From the NCBI RefSeq assembly GCF_037055355.1, contig NZ_CP146350.1, positions 8,083,001-8,147,000 on the forward strand: a stretch of 64,000 nt of DNA, given 5' to 3'. The notes under the pieces were generated by a model. That model saw nothing but the letters and a program-made list of their open reading frames with translations. It did not search any database and was not told the DNA's origin. Shown here one piece after another: positions 47,616-55,561 of this stretch. The translations under genes and the position numbers were made by a program. The stretch comes from Streptomyces sp. DG1A-41. GTDB lineage: Bacteria > Actinomycetota > Actinomycetes > Streptomycetales > Streptomycetaceae. Numbering within the stretch: position 1 is the first letter of the stretch; each line of letters opens with the position of its first letter.

Positions 47616-48364
47616 TCGGCCTCGTGCTGGCGGCCGGCGCCGGACGGCGTCTGCGCCCCTACACCGACAGCCTTCCCAAGGCGCTGGTGCCGGTGGGGCC
47701 CGCGGGCATAGAGGGCGAACCGACGGTTCTCGACCTGACCCTCGCCAACTTCGCCGAGGTCGGCCTCACCGAGGCCGCGGTCATCGTCGGCTACCGCAAG
47801 GAGGCCGTGTACGCGCGCAAGGAAGCGCTGGAGAAGAAGTACGGGCTCAAGCTCACCCTCATCGACAACGACAAGGCCGAGGAGTGGAACAACGCCTACT
47901 CCCTGTGGTGCGGCCGTGACGCCCTCAAGGACGGCGTGATCCTCGCCAACGGCGACACCGTCCACCCGGTCTCCGTCGAGAAGACGCTGCTCGCCGCGCG
48001 CGGCGACGGCAAGAAGATCATCCTCGCCCTGGACACCGTGAAGGACCTGGCCGACGAGGAGATGAAGGTCGTCGTCGACCCCGCCAAGGGCATGACGAAG
48101 ATCACCAAGCTGATGGAACCCGCCGAGGCCACCGGCGAGTACATCGGCGTCACCCTCATCGAGGGCGACGCGGCCCCCGAACTGGCCGACGCGCTCAAGA
48201 CCGTGTGGGAGACCGACCCGCAGCAGTTCTACGAGCACGGCTACCAGGAGCTGGTGAACCGCGGCTTCCGTATCGACGTGGCTCCGATCGGCGACGTCAA
48301 GTGGGTGGAGATCGACAACCACGACGATCTCGCCCGTGGACGGGAGATCGCATGCCAGTACTGA
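47612..48364 (+). CDS. Nucleotidyltransferase (sugar-1-phosphate / phospho-polyol cytidylyltransferase type)
   Basis: 250 aa, single GT-A-like NTP-transferase domain. LVLAAGAGRRLRPYTDSLPK carries the GxGxRL...PK nucleotide loop; ILANGDTVHPV gives the metal-binding Asp; KWVEIDNHDDLARG closes the site. Its closest types activate sugars, phosphocholine or inositol/glycerol phosphates with CTP or UTP. The flanking CDP-alcohol transferases and the glycerol-1-phosphate-dehydrogenase-like enzyme suggest CTP and a polyol phosphate as substrates. It overlaps the gene before by four bases and the next by 13. Confidence 0.85.
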   Translation: MIGLVLAAGAGRRLRPYTDSLPKALVPVGPAGIEGEPTVLDLTLANFAEVGLTEAAVIVGYRKEAVYARKEALEKKYGLKLTLIDNDKAEEWNNAYSLWCGRDALKDGVILANGDTVHPVSVEKTLLAARGDGKKIILALDTVKDLADEEMKVVVDPAKGMTKITKLMEPAEATGEYIGVTLIEGDAAPELADALKTVWETDPQQFYEHGYQELVNRGFRIDVAPIGDVKWVEIDNHDDLARGREIACQY

Positions 48365-49413
48365 CCCGGCTCATCCCCTCGCCGCTGGTCGTGGACATCC
48401 GCCCGGGTGCCCTCGACGACCTGGCGTGCGTCCTCGCCGACGAGCGCATCTCGCACTCCGGCCGCCTCGCCGTCGCGGTCAGCGGCGGCTCCGGCGCCAA
48501 GCTGCGCGAGCGCATCTCGCCCGGCATGCCCGGCGCCACCTGGTACGAGGTCGGCGGCGGCACCCTCGACGACGCGGTCCGGCTGGCGAGCGACATAAAG
48601 GCCGGCCACTACGACGCGGTCGTGGGCCTCGGCGGCGGCAAGATCATCGACTGCGCCAAGTTCGCCGCGGCACGCGTCGGCCTGCCCCTGGTCGCCGTGC
48701 CCACGAACCTCGCGCACGACGGCCTGTGCTCGCCGGTCGCCACCCTCGACAACGACGCGGGCCGCGGCTCCTACGGCGTGCCGAACCCGATCGCGGTCGT
48801 CATCGACCTGGACATCATCCGCGAGGCCCCGGTCCGCTTCGTCCGCGCCGGCATCGGCGACGCCGTCTCCAACATCTCGGCGATCGCCGACTGGGAGCTG
48901 GCGGGCCGCGTCAAGGGCGAGCGGATCGACGGACTCGCCGCGGCCATGGCCCGCCAGGCCGGTGAGGCCGTACTGCGGCACCCGGGCGGTATCGGGGACA
49001 ACAACTTCCTCCAGGTACTGGCCGAGGCGCTGGTCCTCAGCGGCATCGCCATGTCGGTGTCGGGCGACTCGCGGCCGTCCTCCGGGGCGTGCCACGAGAT
49101 CAACCACGCCTTCGACCTGCTCTACCCGAAGCGGGCCGCCGCCCACGGCGAGCAGTGCGGTCTCGGCGCGGCCTTCGCGATGTGGCTGCGCGGGGCGCAC
49201 GAGGAGTCGGCGTACATGGCCGAGGTGCTGCGCCGGCACGGGCTGCCCGTGCTGCCGGACGAGATCGGCTTCACGACGGACGAGTTCGTCAAGGCCGTCG
49301 AGTTCGCCCCGGAGACCCGGCCCGGCCGCTACACCATCCTCGAACACCTCGACCTGAACACCGAACAGATCAAGGACACCTACGCCGACTATGTCAAGGC
49401 CATCGGTAGCTGA
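48352..49413 (+). CDS. Glycerol-1-phosphate dehydrogenase-like enzyme (EgsA/AraM family)
   Basis: 353 aa in the iron-dependent alcohol dehydrogenase superfamily. GLGGGKIIDCAKFAA binds NAD(P); TNLAHDGLCSPVATL has the conserved Asp of the G1PDH branch; SGACHEINHAFDLLY and AAHGEQCGLG supply the metal-binding His residues. Family members reduce dihydroxyacetone phosphate to sn-glycerol-1-phosphate, the archaeal enantiomer, also known from AraM of Bacillus. ATG 48352 overlaps the nucleotidyltransferase end by 13 bases and the following gene starts 23 bases inside this one. Close relatives with other products (glycerol or 3-dehydroquinate-like) are less likely. Confidence 0.85.
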   Translation: MPVLTRLIPSPLVVDIRPGALDDLACVLADERISHSGRLAVAVSGGSGAKLRERISPGMPGATWYEVGGGTLDDAVRLASDIKAGHYDAVVGLGGGKIIDCAKFAAARVGLPLVAVPTNLAHDGLCSPVATLDNDAGRGSYGVPNPIAVVIDLDIIREAPVRFVRAGIGDAVSNISAIADWELAGRVKGERIDGLAAAMARQAGEAVLRHPGGIGDNNFLQVLAEALVLSGIAMSVSGDSRPSSGACHEINHAFDLLYPKRAAAHGEQCGLGAAFAMWLRGAHEESAYMAEVLRRHGLPVLPDEIGFTTDEFVKAVEFAPETRPGRYTILEHLDLNTEQIKDTYADYVKAIGS

Positions 49414-50170
49414 ACTCCGCCCCGTCGTTCACCCCGCGGGGGTGAAGGACCGGCGCAGCGGTGAGCACTGGATGGGACGCCTCTACATGCGTGAGGTGTC
49501 CCTGCGGGTCGACCGCTACCTGGTCAACACCCGGGTCACGCCCAACCAGCTCACCTACCTGATGACCGTCTTCGGTGTGCTCGCGGCCCCGGCACTTCTC
49601 GTGCCGGGGATCCCGGGCGCCGTGCTCGGCGTCGTCATGGTCCAGATGTACCTCCTGCTGGACTGCGTCGACGGCGAGATCGCGCGCTGGAAGAAGCAGT
49701 ACTCCCTCAACGGCGTCTACCTGGACCGTGTCGGCGCCTACCTCACCGACGCCGCGGTGCTCGTCGGCTTCGGCCTGCGCGCCGCCGACTTGTGGGGCAG
49801 CGGCCGGATCGACTGGCTGTGGGCCTTCCTCGGCACCCTGGCCGCCCTCGGCGCCATCCTGATCAAGGCCGAGACCGACCTCGTCGGTGTCGCCCGGCAC
49901 CAGGCAGGGAAGCCGCCGGTCAAGGAGGCTGCCGCCGAGATGCGCTCGTCCGGCATGGCACTGGCCCGCAGGGCCGCCGCCGCGCTCAAGTTCCACCGGC
50001 TGATCCTCGGCATCGAGGCGTCCCTGCTGATCCTGGTCCTGGCGATAGTCGACCACGCCCGCGGCGACCTGTTCTTCTCCCGGCTCGGCGTCGCGGTGCT
50101 GGCCGGCATCGCGCTGGTGCAGACCCTGCTGCACCTCGTGTCCATCCTCGCTTCGAGCAGGCTGAAGTGA
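49391..50170 (+). CDS. CDP-alcohol phosphatidyltransferase, second copy, variant motif
   Basis: 259 aa integral membrane protein with about six helices. The motif reads LDCVDGEIAR...NGVYLDRVGAY: the first three Asp are present, but the fourth (expected three residues after LD-R-V-G) is Ala. The fourth Asp is regarded as the catalytic base, so this copy either uses another residue, belongs to a variant subfamily, or is regulatory. It starts inside the previous gene, showing translational coupling. Likely inserts a phospho-alcohol from a CDP donor into a lipid or growing polymer. Confidence 0.85.
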   Translation: MSRPSVAELRPVVHPAGVKDRRSGEHWMGRLYMREVSLRVDRYLVNTRVTPNQLTYLMTVFGVLAAPALLVPGIPGAVLGVVMVQMYLLLDCVDGEIARWKKQYSLNGVYLDRVGAYLTDAAVLVGFGLRAADLWGSGRIDWLWAFLGTLAALGAILIKAETDLVGVARHQAGKPPVKEAAAEMRSSGMALARRAAAALKFHRLILGIEASLLILVLAIVDHARGDLFFSRLGVAVLAGIALVQTLLHLVSILASSRLK

Positions 50171-50175
50171 GCGGC

Positions 50176-51048
50176 ATGAAGGTCGGCGCCGTCATCATCA
50201 CCATGGGCAACCGCCCCGACGAACTGCGCGCCCTGCTCGACTCCGTGGCCAAGCAGGACGGCGACCCCGTCGAGGTGGTCGTCGTCGGCAACGGCTCGCC
50301 CGTCCCGGACGTCCCCGAGGGCGTCCGCACGATCGAGCTGCCCGAGAACCTCGGCATCCCCGGCGGCCGCAACGTCGGCATCGAGGCCTTCGGCCCCGCC
50401 GGCCGGGACGTCGACATCCTGCTGTTCCTCGACGACGACGGCCTGCTGGCCGGCCACGACACCGCAGAGCTGTGCCGCAAGGCCTTCGATGCCGACCCGA
50501 AGCTCGGCATCATCAGCTTCCGCATAGCCGACCCGGACACCGGCGTCACCCAGCGCCGGCACGTGCCCCGGCTGCGCGCCGCCGACCCGATGCGCTCCTC
50601 CCGGGTCACCACCTTCCTCGGCGGCGCCAACGCCGTCCGCACCCGGGTCTTCGCCGACGTCGGCGGACTTCCGGACGAGTTCTTCTACGCACACGAGGAA
50701 ACCGACCTGGCATGGCGGGCCCTCGACGCGGGCTGGATGATCGACTACCGGTCCGACATGGTGCTGTACCACCCGACGACCGCTCCCTCGCGGCACGCGG
50801 TCTACCACCGCATGGTCGCCCGCAACCGCGTCTGGCTCGCCCGCCGCAACCTCCCCGCGCTCCTCGTCCCCGTCTACCTCGGCGTGTGGCTGCTGCTCAC
50901 CCTCGTACGCCGTCCCTCCCGCTCCGCCCTGCGCGCCTGGTTCGGCGGATTCCGCGAAGGCTGGACCACCTCGTGCGGACGCCGCCTGCCTATGAAGTGG
51001 CGTACGGTGTGGCGGCTGACCCGACTGGGCCGGCCCCCCGTCATCTGA
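50176..51048 (+). CDS. Family 2 glycosyltransferase
   Basis: 290 aa. GT-A fold: VGAVIITMGNRPDELRALLD, NLGIPGGRNVGIEA, LLFLDDDGLL (DxD metal site), then FLGGANAVRTRVFADVGGLP and FFYAHEETDLAWRALDAGW (the ED acceptor-side motif). A hydrophobic helix near residues 238-255 may anchor it to the membrane. ATG 50176 is taken; a GTG at 50167 overlaps the previous stop (GTGA) and is an equal alternative. It probably adds a sugar to the lipid or polymer made by the operon. Confidence 0.9.
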   Translation: MKVGAVIITMGNRPDELRALLDSVAKQDGDPVEVVVVGNGSPVPDVPEGVRTIELPENLGIPGGRNVGIEAFGPAGRDVDILLFLDDDGLLAGHDTAELCRKAFDADPKLGIISFRIADPDTGVTQRRHVPRLRAADPMRSSRVTTFLGGANAVRTRVFADVGGLPDEFFYAHEETDLAWRALDAGWMIDYRSDMVLYHPTTAPSRHAVYHRMVARNRVWLARRNLPALLVPVYLGVWLLLTLVRRPSRSALRAWFGGFREGWTTSCGRRLPMKWRTVWRLTRLGRPPVI

Positions 51049-51153
51049 CAAGCTCGTATCCGGGAATATCCGGGAGCCCCCGGGCCGTACCCTGGCCCCC
51101 GGCTCATGCAGGCCCGGACAGGCCGCGCATCTCGAAGACGAAAGTTTCCACTA

Positions 51154-52083
51154 GTGAGTGAGACAACGCACGACGCCCCGGTCGCGGTGAGCGCGCCCGC
51201 GGCGCCCGACGAGGGCCTCACGGCGCAGGAACTCGCCGCCAAGCACGGGCTGAGCGTGAGCGGCGCCCGGCCGTCCCTCATCGAGTACGTCCGTCAGCTC
51301 TGGGACCGGCGGCACTTCATCCTCGCCTTCTCCCGCGCGAAGCTGACCGCCCAGTACAGCCAGGCCAAGCTCGGCCAGCTGTGGCAGGTGGCCACACCGC
51401 TGCTGAACGCGGCCGTCTACTTCTTCATCTTCGGCCTGCTCCTGGAGGCCGACCGGGGCATGTCCCGCGAGGTGTACATCCCGTTCCTGGTCACGGGCGT
51501 CTTCGTGTTCACCTTCACGCAGAGCTCGGTGATGGCGGGCGTGCGCGCGATCTCCGGCAACCTCGGTCTGGTCCGCGCCCTGCACTTCCCGCGTGCCTCG
51601 CTGCCGATCTCCTTCGCGCTCCAGCAGCTCCAGCAGCTGCTGTTCTCGATGATCGTGCTGTTCGCCATCGCGGTCGGCTTCGGCCACTACCCGGACCTGT
51701 CCTGGCTGCTGATCGTGCCGGTGCTCGCCCTCCAGTTCTGCTTCAACACCGGCCTCGCGCTGATCATGGCCCGGGCGGGCTCCAAGACCCCGGACCTCGC
51801 GCAGCTGATGCCGTTCGTGATGCGGACGTGGATGTACGCGTCCGGGGTGATGTTCTCCATCCCGATCTTCCTCGCGGACAAGCCGGCCTGGATGGCGAAC
51901 GTCCTGCAGTGGAACCCGGCCGCGATCTACATGGACCTGACGCGCTTCGCCCTCATCGACGACTACGACCAGAAGTACCTGCCCGACCACGTGTGGGCGG
52001 CCGCGGGCGGCTGGGCCGTGCTGTTCGCCCTGGGCGGCTTCGTGTACTTCTGGAAGGCGGAGGAGAGGTACGGCCGTGGCTGA
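51154..52083 (+). CDS. ABC-2 type polysaccharide/teichoic-acid exporter permease (TagG/RfbD-like)
   Basis: 309 aa. A ~45-residue cytoplasmic N-tail is followed by LIEYVRQLWDRRHFILAFSR and TAQYSQAKLGQLWQVATPLL, the entry to ABC-2 permeases of the TagG/Wzm class, and six transmembrane helices. QWNPAAIYMDLTRFALIDDY is typical of the family's last periplasmic segment. GTG 51154 has a weak ribosome site. The stop overlaps the ATPase start by eight bases. It forms the channel for export of the operon's product. Confidence 0.9.
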   Translation: MSETTHDAPVAVSAPAAPDEGLTAQELAAKHGLSVSGARPSLIEYVRQLWDRRHFILAFSRAKLTAQYSQAKLGQLWQVATPLLNAAVYFFIFGLLLEADRGMSREVYIPFLVTGVFVFTFTQSSVMAGVRAISGNLGLVRALHFPRASLPISFALQQLQQLLFSMIVLFAIAVGFGHYPDLSWLLIVPVLALQFCFNTGLALIMARAGSKTPDLAQLMPFVMRTWMYASGVMFSIPIFLADKPAWMANVLQWNPAAIYMDLTRFALIDDYDQKYLPDHVWAAAGGWAVLFALGGFVYFWKAEERYGRG

Positions 52084-52864
52084 GCAGAAGCAGGACGAAC
52101 GGATCCCCACGGTCGTCGCGGACGACCTGCACATCGTCTACCGCGTCAACGGCGCCAAGACCGGCAAGGGCAGCGCCACCGCCGCCCTCAGCCGCATCCT
52201 GAAGCGGGGCTCCGACGACGCGGCGCGGGGCGTGCGCAAAGTGCACGCCGTACGAGGCGTCTCCTTCGTGGCGTACCGCGGCGAGGCCATCGGCCTGATC
52301 GGCTCCAACGGCTCCGGCAAGTCGACCCTGCTGCGCGCCATCGCCGGCCTGCTGCCCGCCGAGCAGGGCAAGGTCTACACCGACGGCCAGCCCTCGCTGC
52401 TGGGCGTCAACGCGGCCCTGATGAACGACCTCACCGGCGAACGGAACGTCATATTGGGCGGGCTCGCCATGGGCATGTCCCGGGAGGAGATCAAGGAGCG
52501 CTACCAGGACATCGTCGACTTCTCCGGCATCAACGAGAAGGGCGACTTCATCACCCTGCCCATGCGCACCTACTCCTCCGGCATGGCGGCCCGTCTCCGC
52601 TTCTCCATCGCAGCGGCCAAGGACCACGACGTCCTGATGATCGACGAGGCCCTCGCCACCGGCGACCGCAAGTTCCAGAAGCGCTCCGAGGACCGCATCC
52701 GGGAGCTGCGCAAGGAAGCGGGCACCGTGTTTCTGGTCAGTCACAACAACAAGTCGATCCGCGACACCTGCAACCGCGTCCTGTGGCTGGAACGCGGCGA
52801 GCTGCGGATGGACGGCCCGACCGACGAGGTGCTCAAGGAGTACGAGAAGTTCACCGGAAAGTAG
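52076..52864 (+). CDS. ABC exporter ATPase (TagH/RfbE-like)
   Basis: 262 aa. Walker A GLIGSNGSGKSTLLRAIAGL, an RTYSSGMAARLRFSIA signature (degenerate ABC signature typical of polymer exporters), Walker B DVLMIDEALATGD and the switch His in FLVSHNNKS. Lacks the C-terminal substrate-binding extension of long Wzt proteins, so substrate choice is not set by such a domain. Pairs with the upstream permease. Followed by a strong terminator that ends the operon. Confidence 0.93.
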   Translation: MAEQKQDERIPTVVADDLHIVYRVNGAKTGKGSATAALSRILKRGSDDAARGVRKVHAVRGVSFVAYRGEAIGLIGSNGSGKSTLLRAIAGLLPAEQGKVYTDGQPSLLGVNAALMNDLTGERNVILGGLAMGMSREEIKERYQDIVDFSGINEKGDFITLPMRTYSSGMAARLRFSIAAAKDHDVLMIDEALATGDRKFQKRSEDRIRELRKEAGTVFLVSHNNKSIRDTCNRVLWLERGELRMDGPTDEVLKEYEKFTGK

Positions 52865-52877
52865 ACCGGCTCGGCCA

Positions 52878-52908
52878 GGGCCCCGCCGGAACTGTTCCGG
52901 CGGGGCCC
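52878..52908 (+). terminator. 14-bp hairpin terminator ending the polymer operon
   Basis: GGGCCCCGCCGGAA pairs perfectly with TTCCGGCGGGGCCC around CTG. It begins 14 bases after the ATPase stop. No U-tract. Confidence 0.88.
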
Positions 52909-53009
52909 CGCGTCTGCAAAAGAAGCGTCAACTCCAGCCCTTTCCAGGAATCTTGGGGTCAATCGGTGTGTTCTCGTGATGTGCGGGACACCCTGGCGAA
53001 CCACGATGC

Positions 53010-53063
53010 GTTGTACAACGTAAGCTGTACCGGGTCCCGAAACACGGCAATCAGGGCGATAAT
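53010..53063 (+). promoter_or_regulatory. Candidate promoter/operator region of the hopanoid operon
   Basis: GTTGTACAAC (53010-53019) is a perfect 10-bp palindrome. GATAAT (53058-53063) is the best -10 match in the gap, though no good -35 stands 17-18 bases before it; TAGTGT near 53118 is an alternative. The 52909-53163 stretch otherwise holds only a possible 31-codon ORF (ATG 53062 to TGA 53157). Confidence 0.35.
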
Positions 53064-53163
53064 GCGCGACATCGCTCGTCGCGCCGTCGTGCTGACGGCC
53101 GGGCGGCGTGTCCGAAATAGTGTGTATTGGGTCGGCAGTGTAGAACGGGAGATGTGACGGCAA

Positions 53164-53229
53164 TGGCTACGGAAACTCCCCAGCTCCACGCAGCACGTGC
53201 CGTCCTCGCGCCGGGCAGCCGGCGGTGAC
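53164..53229 (+). CDS. Possible 21-residue upstream ORF coupled to hpnC
   Basis: ATG 53164 to TGA 53229 encodes MATETPQLHAARAVLAPGSR plus one Arg. GGGAG lies 11 bases upstream. Its stop overlaps the hpnC GTG by four bases (GTGA), the same coupling geometry used elsewhere in the operon. It may be a translated leader, or this may be chance; there is no other support. Confidence 0.3.
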
Positions 53230-54126
53230 GGGAACCGGCACGGCGCGCGCCCTCGATCCGGAGCGCGGCACACTCGGCAAGGCCGCGGGCGAGAACTTCC
53301 CGGTGGCTCCGTTCTTCCTGCCCAGGGCCTGGCGCACCGACCTCATGGCGGTCTACGGCTTCGCCCGCCTCGTCGACGACATCGGCGACGGCGACCTGGC
53401 CCCCGGCGGGGCCGACGCCCGCCTGCTCGGTGTCTCACCGCAGCAGGCCGAGGACCGGCTGGTTTTGCTGGACGCCTTCGAGGCCGACCTGCGCAGGGTC
53501 TTCGACTCGGCCCCGCGCCATCCCCTGCTGCGCCGCCTCCAGCCGACCGTCCGCCGCCGCTGCCTGACCCCCGAGCCGTTCCTCGGCCTGATCGCCGCCA
53601 ACCGCCAGGACCAGCTGGTCGGCCGGTACGAGACCTACGACGACCTCCTCGCCTACTGCGAGCTCTCCGCCAACCCCGTCGGCCGTCTCGTCCTCGCCGT
53701 CACCGGCACCTCGACGCCCGAGCGGATCCGCCGCTCCGACATGATCTGCACCGCCCTCCAGGTCGTCGAGCACCTCCAGGACGTGGCCGAGGACCTCGGC
53801 CGCGACCGCGTTTACCTGCCCGCCGCCGACATGAAACGCTTCCACGTCCAGGAGGCGGACCTCGCCACGAAATCCGCCGGTGCGTCGGTCCGTGCGCTGA
53901 TTGCGTACGAAGCGCAAAGGGCCCTGGATCTCCTGAATGAAGGCGCCCCCCTCGTGGGTAGCGTCCACGGCAGGCTGAAGCTGCTGCTCGCAGGGTTCGT
54001 GGCGGGGGAAGGGCGGCCGTCCGCGCGATCGCCGCCGCCGATTACGACGTACTTCCCGGCCCGCCCAAGCCCGGCAAGGTCCAGTTGCTGCGTGAGGTGG
54101 GCGTGACTCTGCGAGGAGAGGGGTGA
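53225..54126 (+). CDS. hpnC: HpnC, squalene-synthase-like hydroxysqualene synthase, 3' frameshift
   Basis: About 300 aa when repaired. In the HpnCDE route HpnD makes presqualene diphosphate from two FPP, HpnC converts it to hydroxysqualene and HpnE reduces that to squalene. Asp-rich motif YGFARLVDDIGDG, CELSANPVGRLVLAVTG and VVEHLQDVAEDLGRDRVYLP are intact. As sequenced the frame shifts at a G run (54004-54008): one G is missing, the tail becomes unrelated and ends at 54106. Restoring it yields AVRAIAAADYDVLPGPPKPG and a stop at 54126 that overlaps hpnD by four bases. That geometry argues for a sequence error or recent mutation. Confidence 0.9.
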
Positions 54127-55073
54127 TCCGGACCGTGGAGTCGGAACCACACGCGTCCCCACCGGTACTCGCCGCCTACAGCTACTGCGAGGCCGTCACC
54201 GGGCGGCAGGCCCGTAACTTCGCCTACGGCATCCGGCTGCTGCCGACGCCCCAGCGCCGTGCGATGTCGGCGCTGTACGCGTTCTCGCGGCGGGTCGACG
54301 ACATCGGCGACGGTGCGCTCGCCGACGACGTCAAGGTGGCCAGACTGGAGGAGACCCGGACGCTGCTCACCCGGATCCGCGAGGGCGAGGTGGGGGAGGA
54401 CGACAACGACCCGGTCGCCGTCGCCCTCACGCACGCCGCCGGGCACTTCCCGATCCCGCTCGGCGGCCTGGACGAGCTCATCGACGGCGTCCTGATGGAC
54501 GTACGCGGCGAGACCTACGAGACGTGGGACGACCTGAAGGTCTACTGCCGCTGTGTGGCGGGGTCCATCGGGCGCCTCTCGCTCGGTGTGTTCGGCACCG
54601 AGCCGGGGGCGCGCGGCGTCGAGCGTGCGCCCGAGTATGCCGACACGCTCGGGCTGGCGCTCCAGCTCACCAACATCCTCAGGGACATCCGCGAGGACGC
54701 CGTGGACGGGCGTACCTATCTGCCCGCCGACGACCTCGCCAAGTTCGGCTGCTCGGCCGGCTTCAGCGGGCCGCGGCCACCGGAGGGCTCCGACTTCGCG
54801 GGCCTCGTGCACTTCGAAGTGCGACGGGCCCGCGCTCTTTTCGCCGAGGGCTACCGGCTGCTCCCCATGCTCGACCGGCGCAGCGGCGCCTGCGTCGCCG
54901 CCATGGCCGGCATCTACCGCCGCCTCCTCGACCGCATCGAGCGCGACCCGGAGGCCGTGCTGCGCGGCCGCGTCACCCTGCCCGGCCGGGAGAAGGCCTA
55001 TGTCGCCGTGCGCGGCCTGTCCGGCCTCGACGCCCGTCATGTGAGCCGACGGACCGTCAGGAGGCGTGCGTGA
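54123..55073 (+). CDS. hpnD: HpnD, presqualene diphosphate synthase
   Basis: 316 aa trans-isoprenyl synthase of the squalene/phytoene synthase family. First Asp-rich motif YAFSRRVDDIGDGA, CRCVAGSIGRLSLGVFG and second Asp-rich motif LTNILRDIREDAVDGRTYLP are complete. It condenses two farnesyl diphosphates head to head. GTG 54123 overlaps the repaired hpnC stop, and the hpnD stop overlaps the next ORF (GTGA), so translation is coupled in both directions. Confidence 0.95.
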   Translation: MIRTVESEPHASPPVLAAYSYCEAVTGRQARNFAYGIRLLPTPQRRAMSALYAFSRRVDDIGDGALADDVKVARLEETRTLLTRIREGEVGEDDNDPVAVALTHAAGHFPIPLGGLDELIDGVLMDVRGETYETWDDLKVYCRCVAGSIGRLSLGVFGTEPGARGVERAPEYADTLGLALQLTNILRDIREDAVDGRTYLPADDLAKFGCSAGFSGPRPPEGSDFAGLVHFEVRRARALFAEGYRLLPMLDRRSGACVAAMAGIYRRLLDRIERDPEAVLRGRVTLPGREKAYVAVRGLSGLDARHVSRRTVRRRA

Positions 55074-55561
55074 CGAACGAACCGGTCCAGAAAGATGCCA
55101 CCGGCGACCGGGCTCACACCCGCCGCGCGGGTGCGGTCCTGCGCTGCCGGGCAGCGTCGGAGAGCGCGGTACCGCGCGCCCCGCGAGCCCGCCACGAGGC
55201 CGGGCCGGTGTTCTCCCTGGCCCGCCGACGCGGGCGCGTCGCGGTCGTCGGCGCCGGGCCGGGCGGACCTGCTCGCGTGGCCGTGGCGGCTGAGTGTGGG
55301 CACGACGCCTCGCGGGTGCGCTGTGAGACGGAGTCGGTGTTCTTGCTCGTCTGTCGGCGCAGGCGTGTTGCTGTCGCCGGAGCGGACGGTTCCGTTCGCG
55401 TGGCCGTGGCGGCCGAGTGTGGGCACGACGGCCCTCTCGGGCACACCGTCGGAGACAAGTGGCGGGCAACCCTCCGGGGTAGGGCGGCGTCCCTGACGGA
55501 GACGGTCGGTCGCGTACCGTCCGAGCTGTACGGCCACCGCGCAGGGGAGGGTGCACGATGA
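55070..55561 (+). CDS. Unknown repeat-containing ORF coupled between hpnD and hpnE
   Basis: 163 aa. GTG 55070 overlaps the hpnD stop (GTGA) and its TGA overlaps the hpnE ATG (ATGA), strong evidence that it is translated. It is Arg/Ala/Val-rich with RVAVAAECGHD occurring twice and several Cys. The ends share a theme: GDRAHTRRAGAVLRCRAAS near the start and GDKWRATLRGRAASLTETVG near the end. The last ~40 residues look like a short Streptomyces family I vaguely recall (perhaps DUF6380); unverified. The middle appears to be an expansion by DNA repeats. No signal peptide or catalytic motif. S. coelicolor also has a small unknown gene at this position, from memory. Confidence 0.65.
   Translation: MTNEPVQKDATGDRAHTRRAGAVLRCRAASESAVPRAPRARHEAGPVFSLARRRGRVAVVGAGPGGPARVAVAAECGHDASRVRCETESVFLLVCRRRRVAVAGADGSVRVAVAAECGHDGPLGHTVGDKWRATLRGRAASLTETVGRVPSELYGHRAGEGAR
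55206..55430. repeat. Two degenerate ~125-bp direct repeats inside the hpnD-hpnE ORF
   Basis: Copy 1 is 55206-55307 and copy 2 is 55335-55430. Both open CGGTGTTCT and close with a 34-base block starting CGCGTGGCCGTGGCGGC and ending GTGTGGGCACGACG (55274-55307 and 55397-55430) that differs at one base. The centres are more diverged, with a 6-base length difference. The copies are in frame with each other. Confidence 0.75.

Noticed and set aside
53153..53158. Minimal ATG-TGA start-stop element before hpnC
   Set aside because: Preceded by GGGAG but it is the end of another frame, and six bases match easily by chance.
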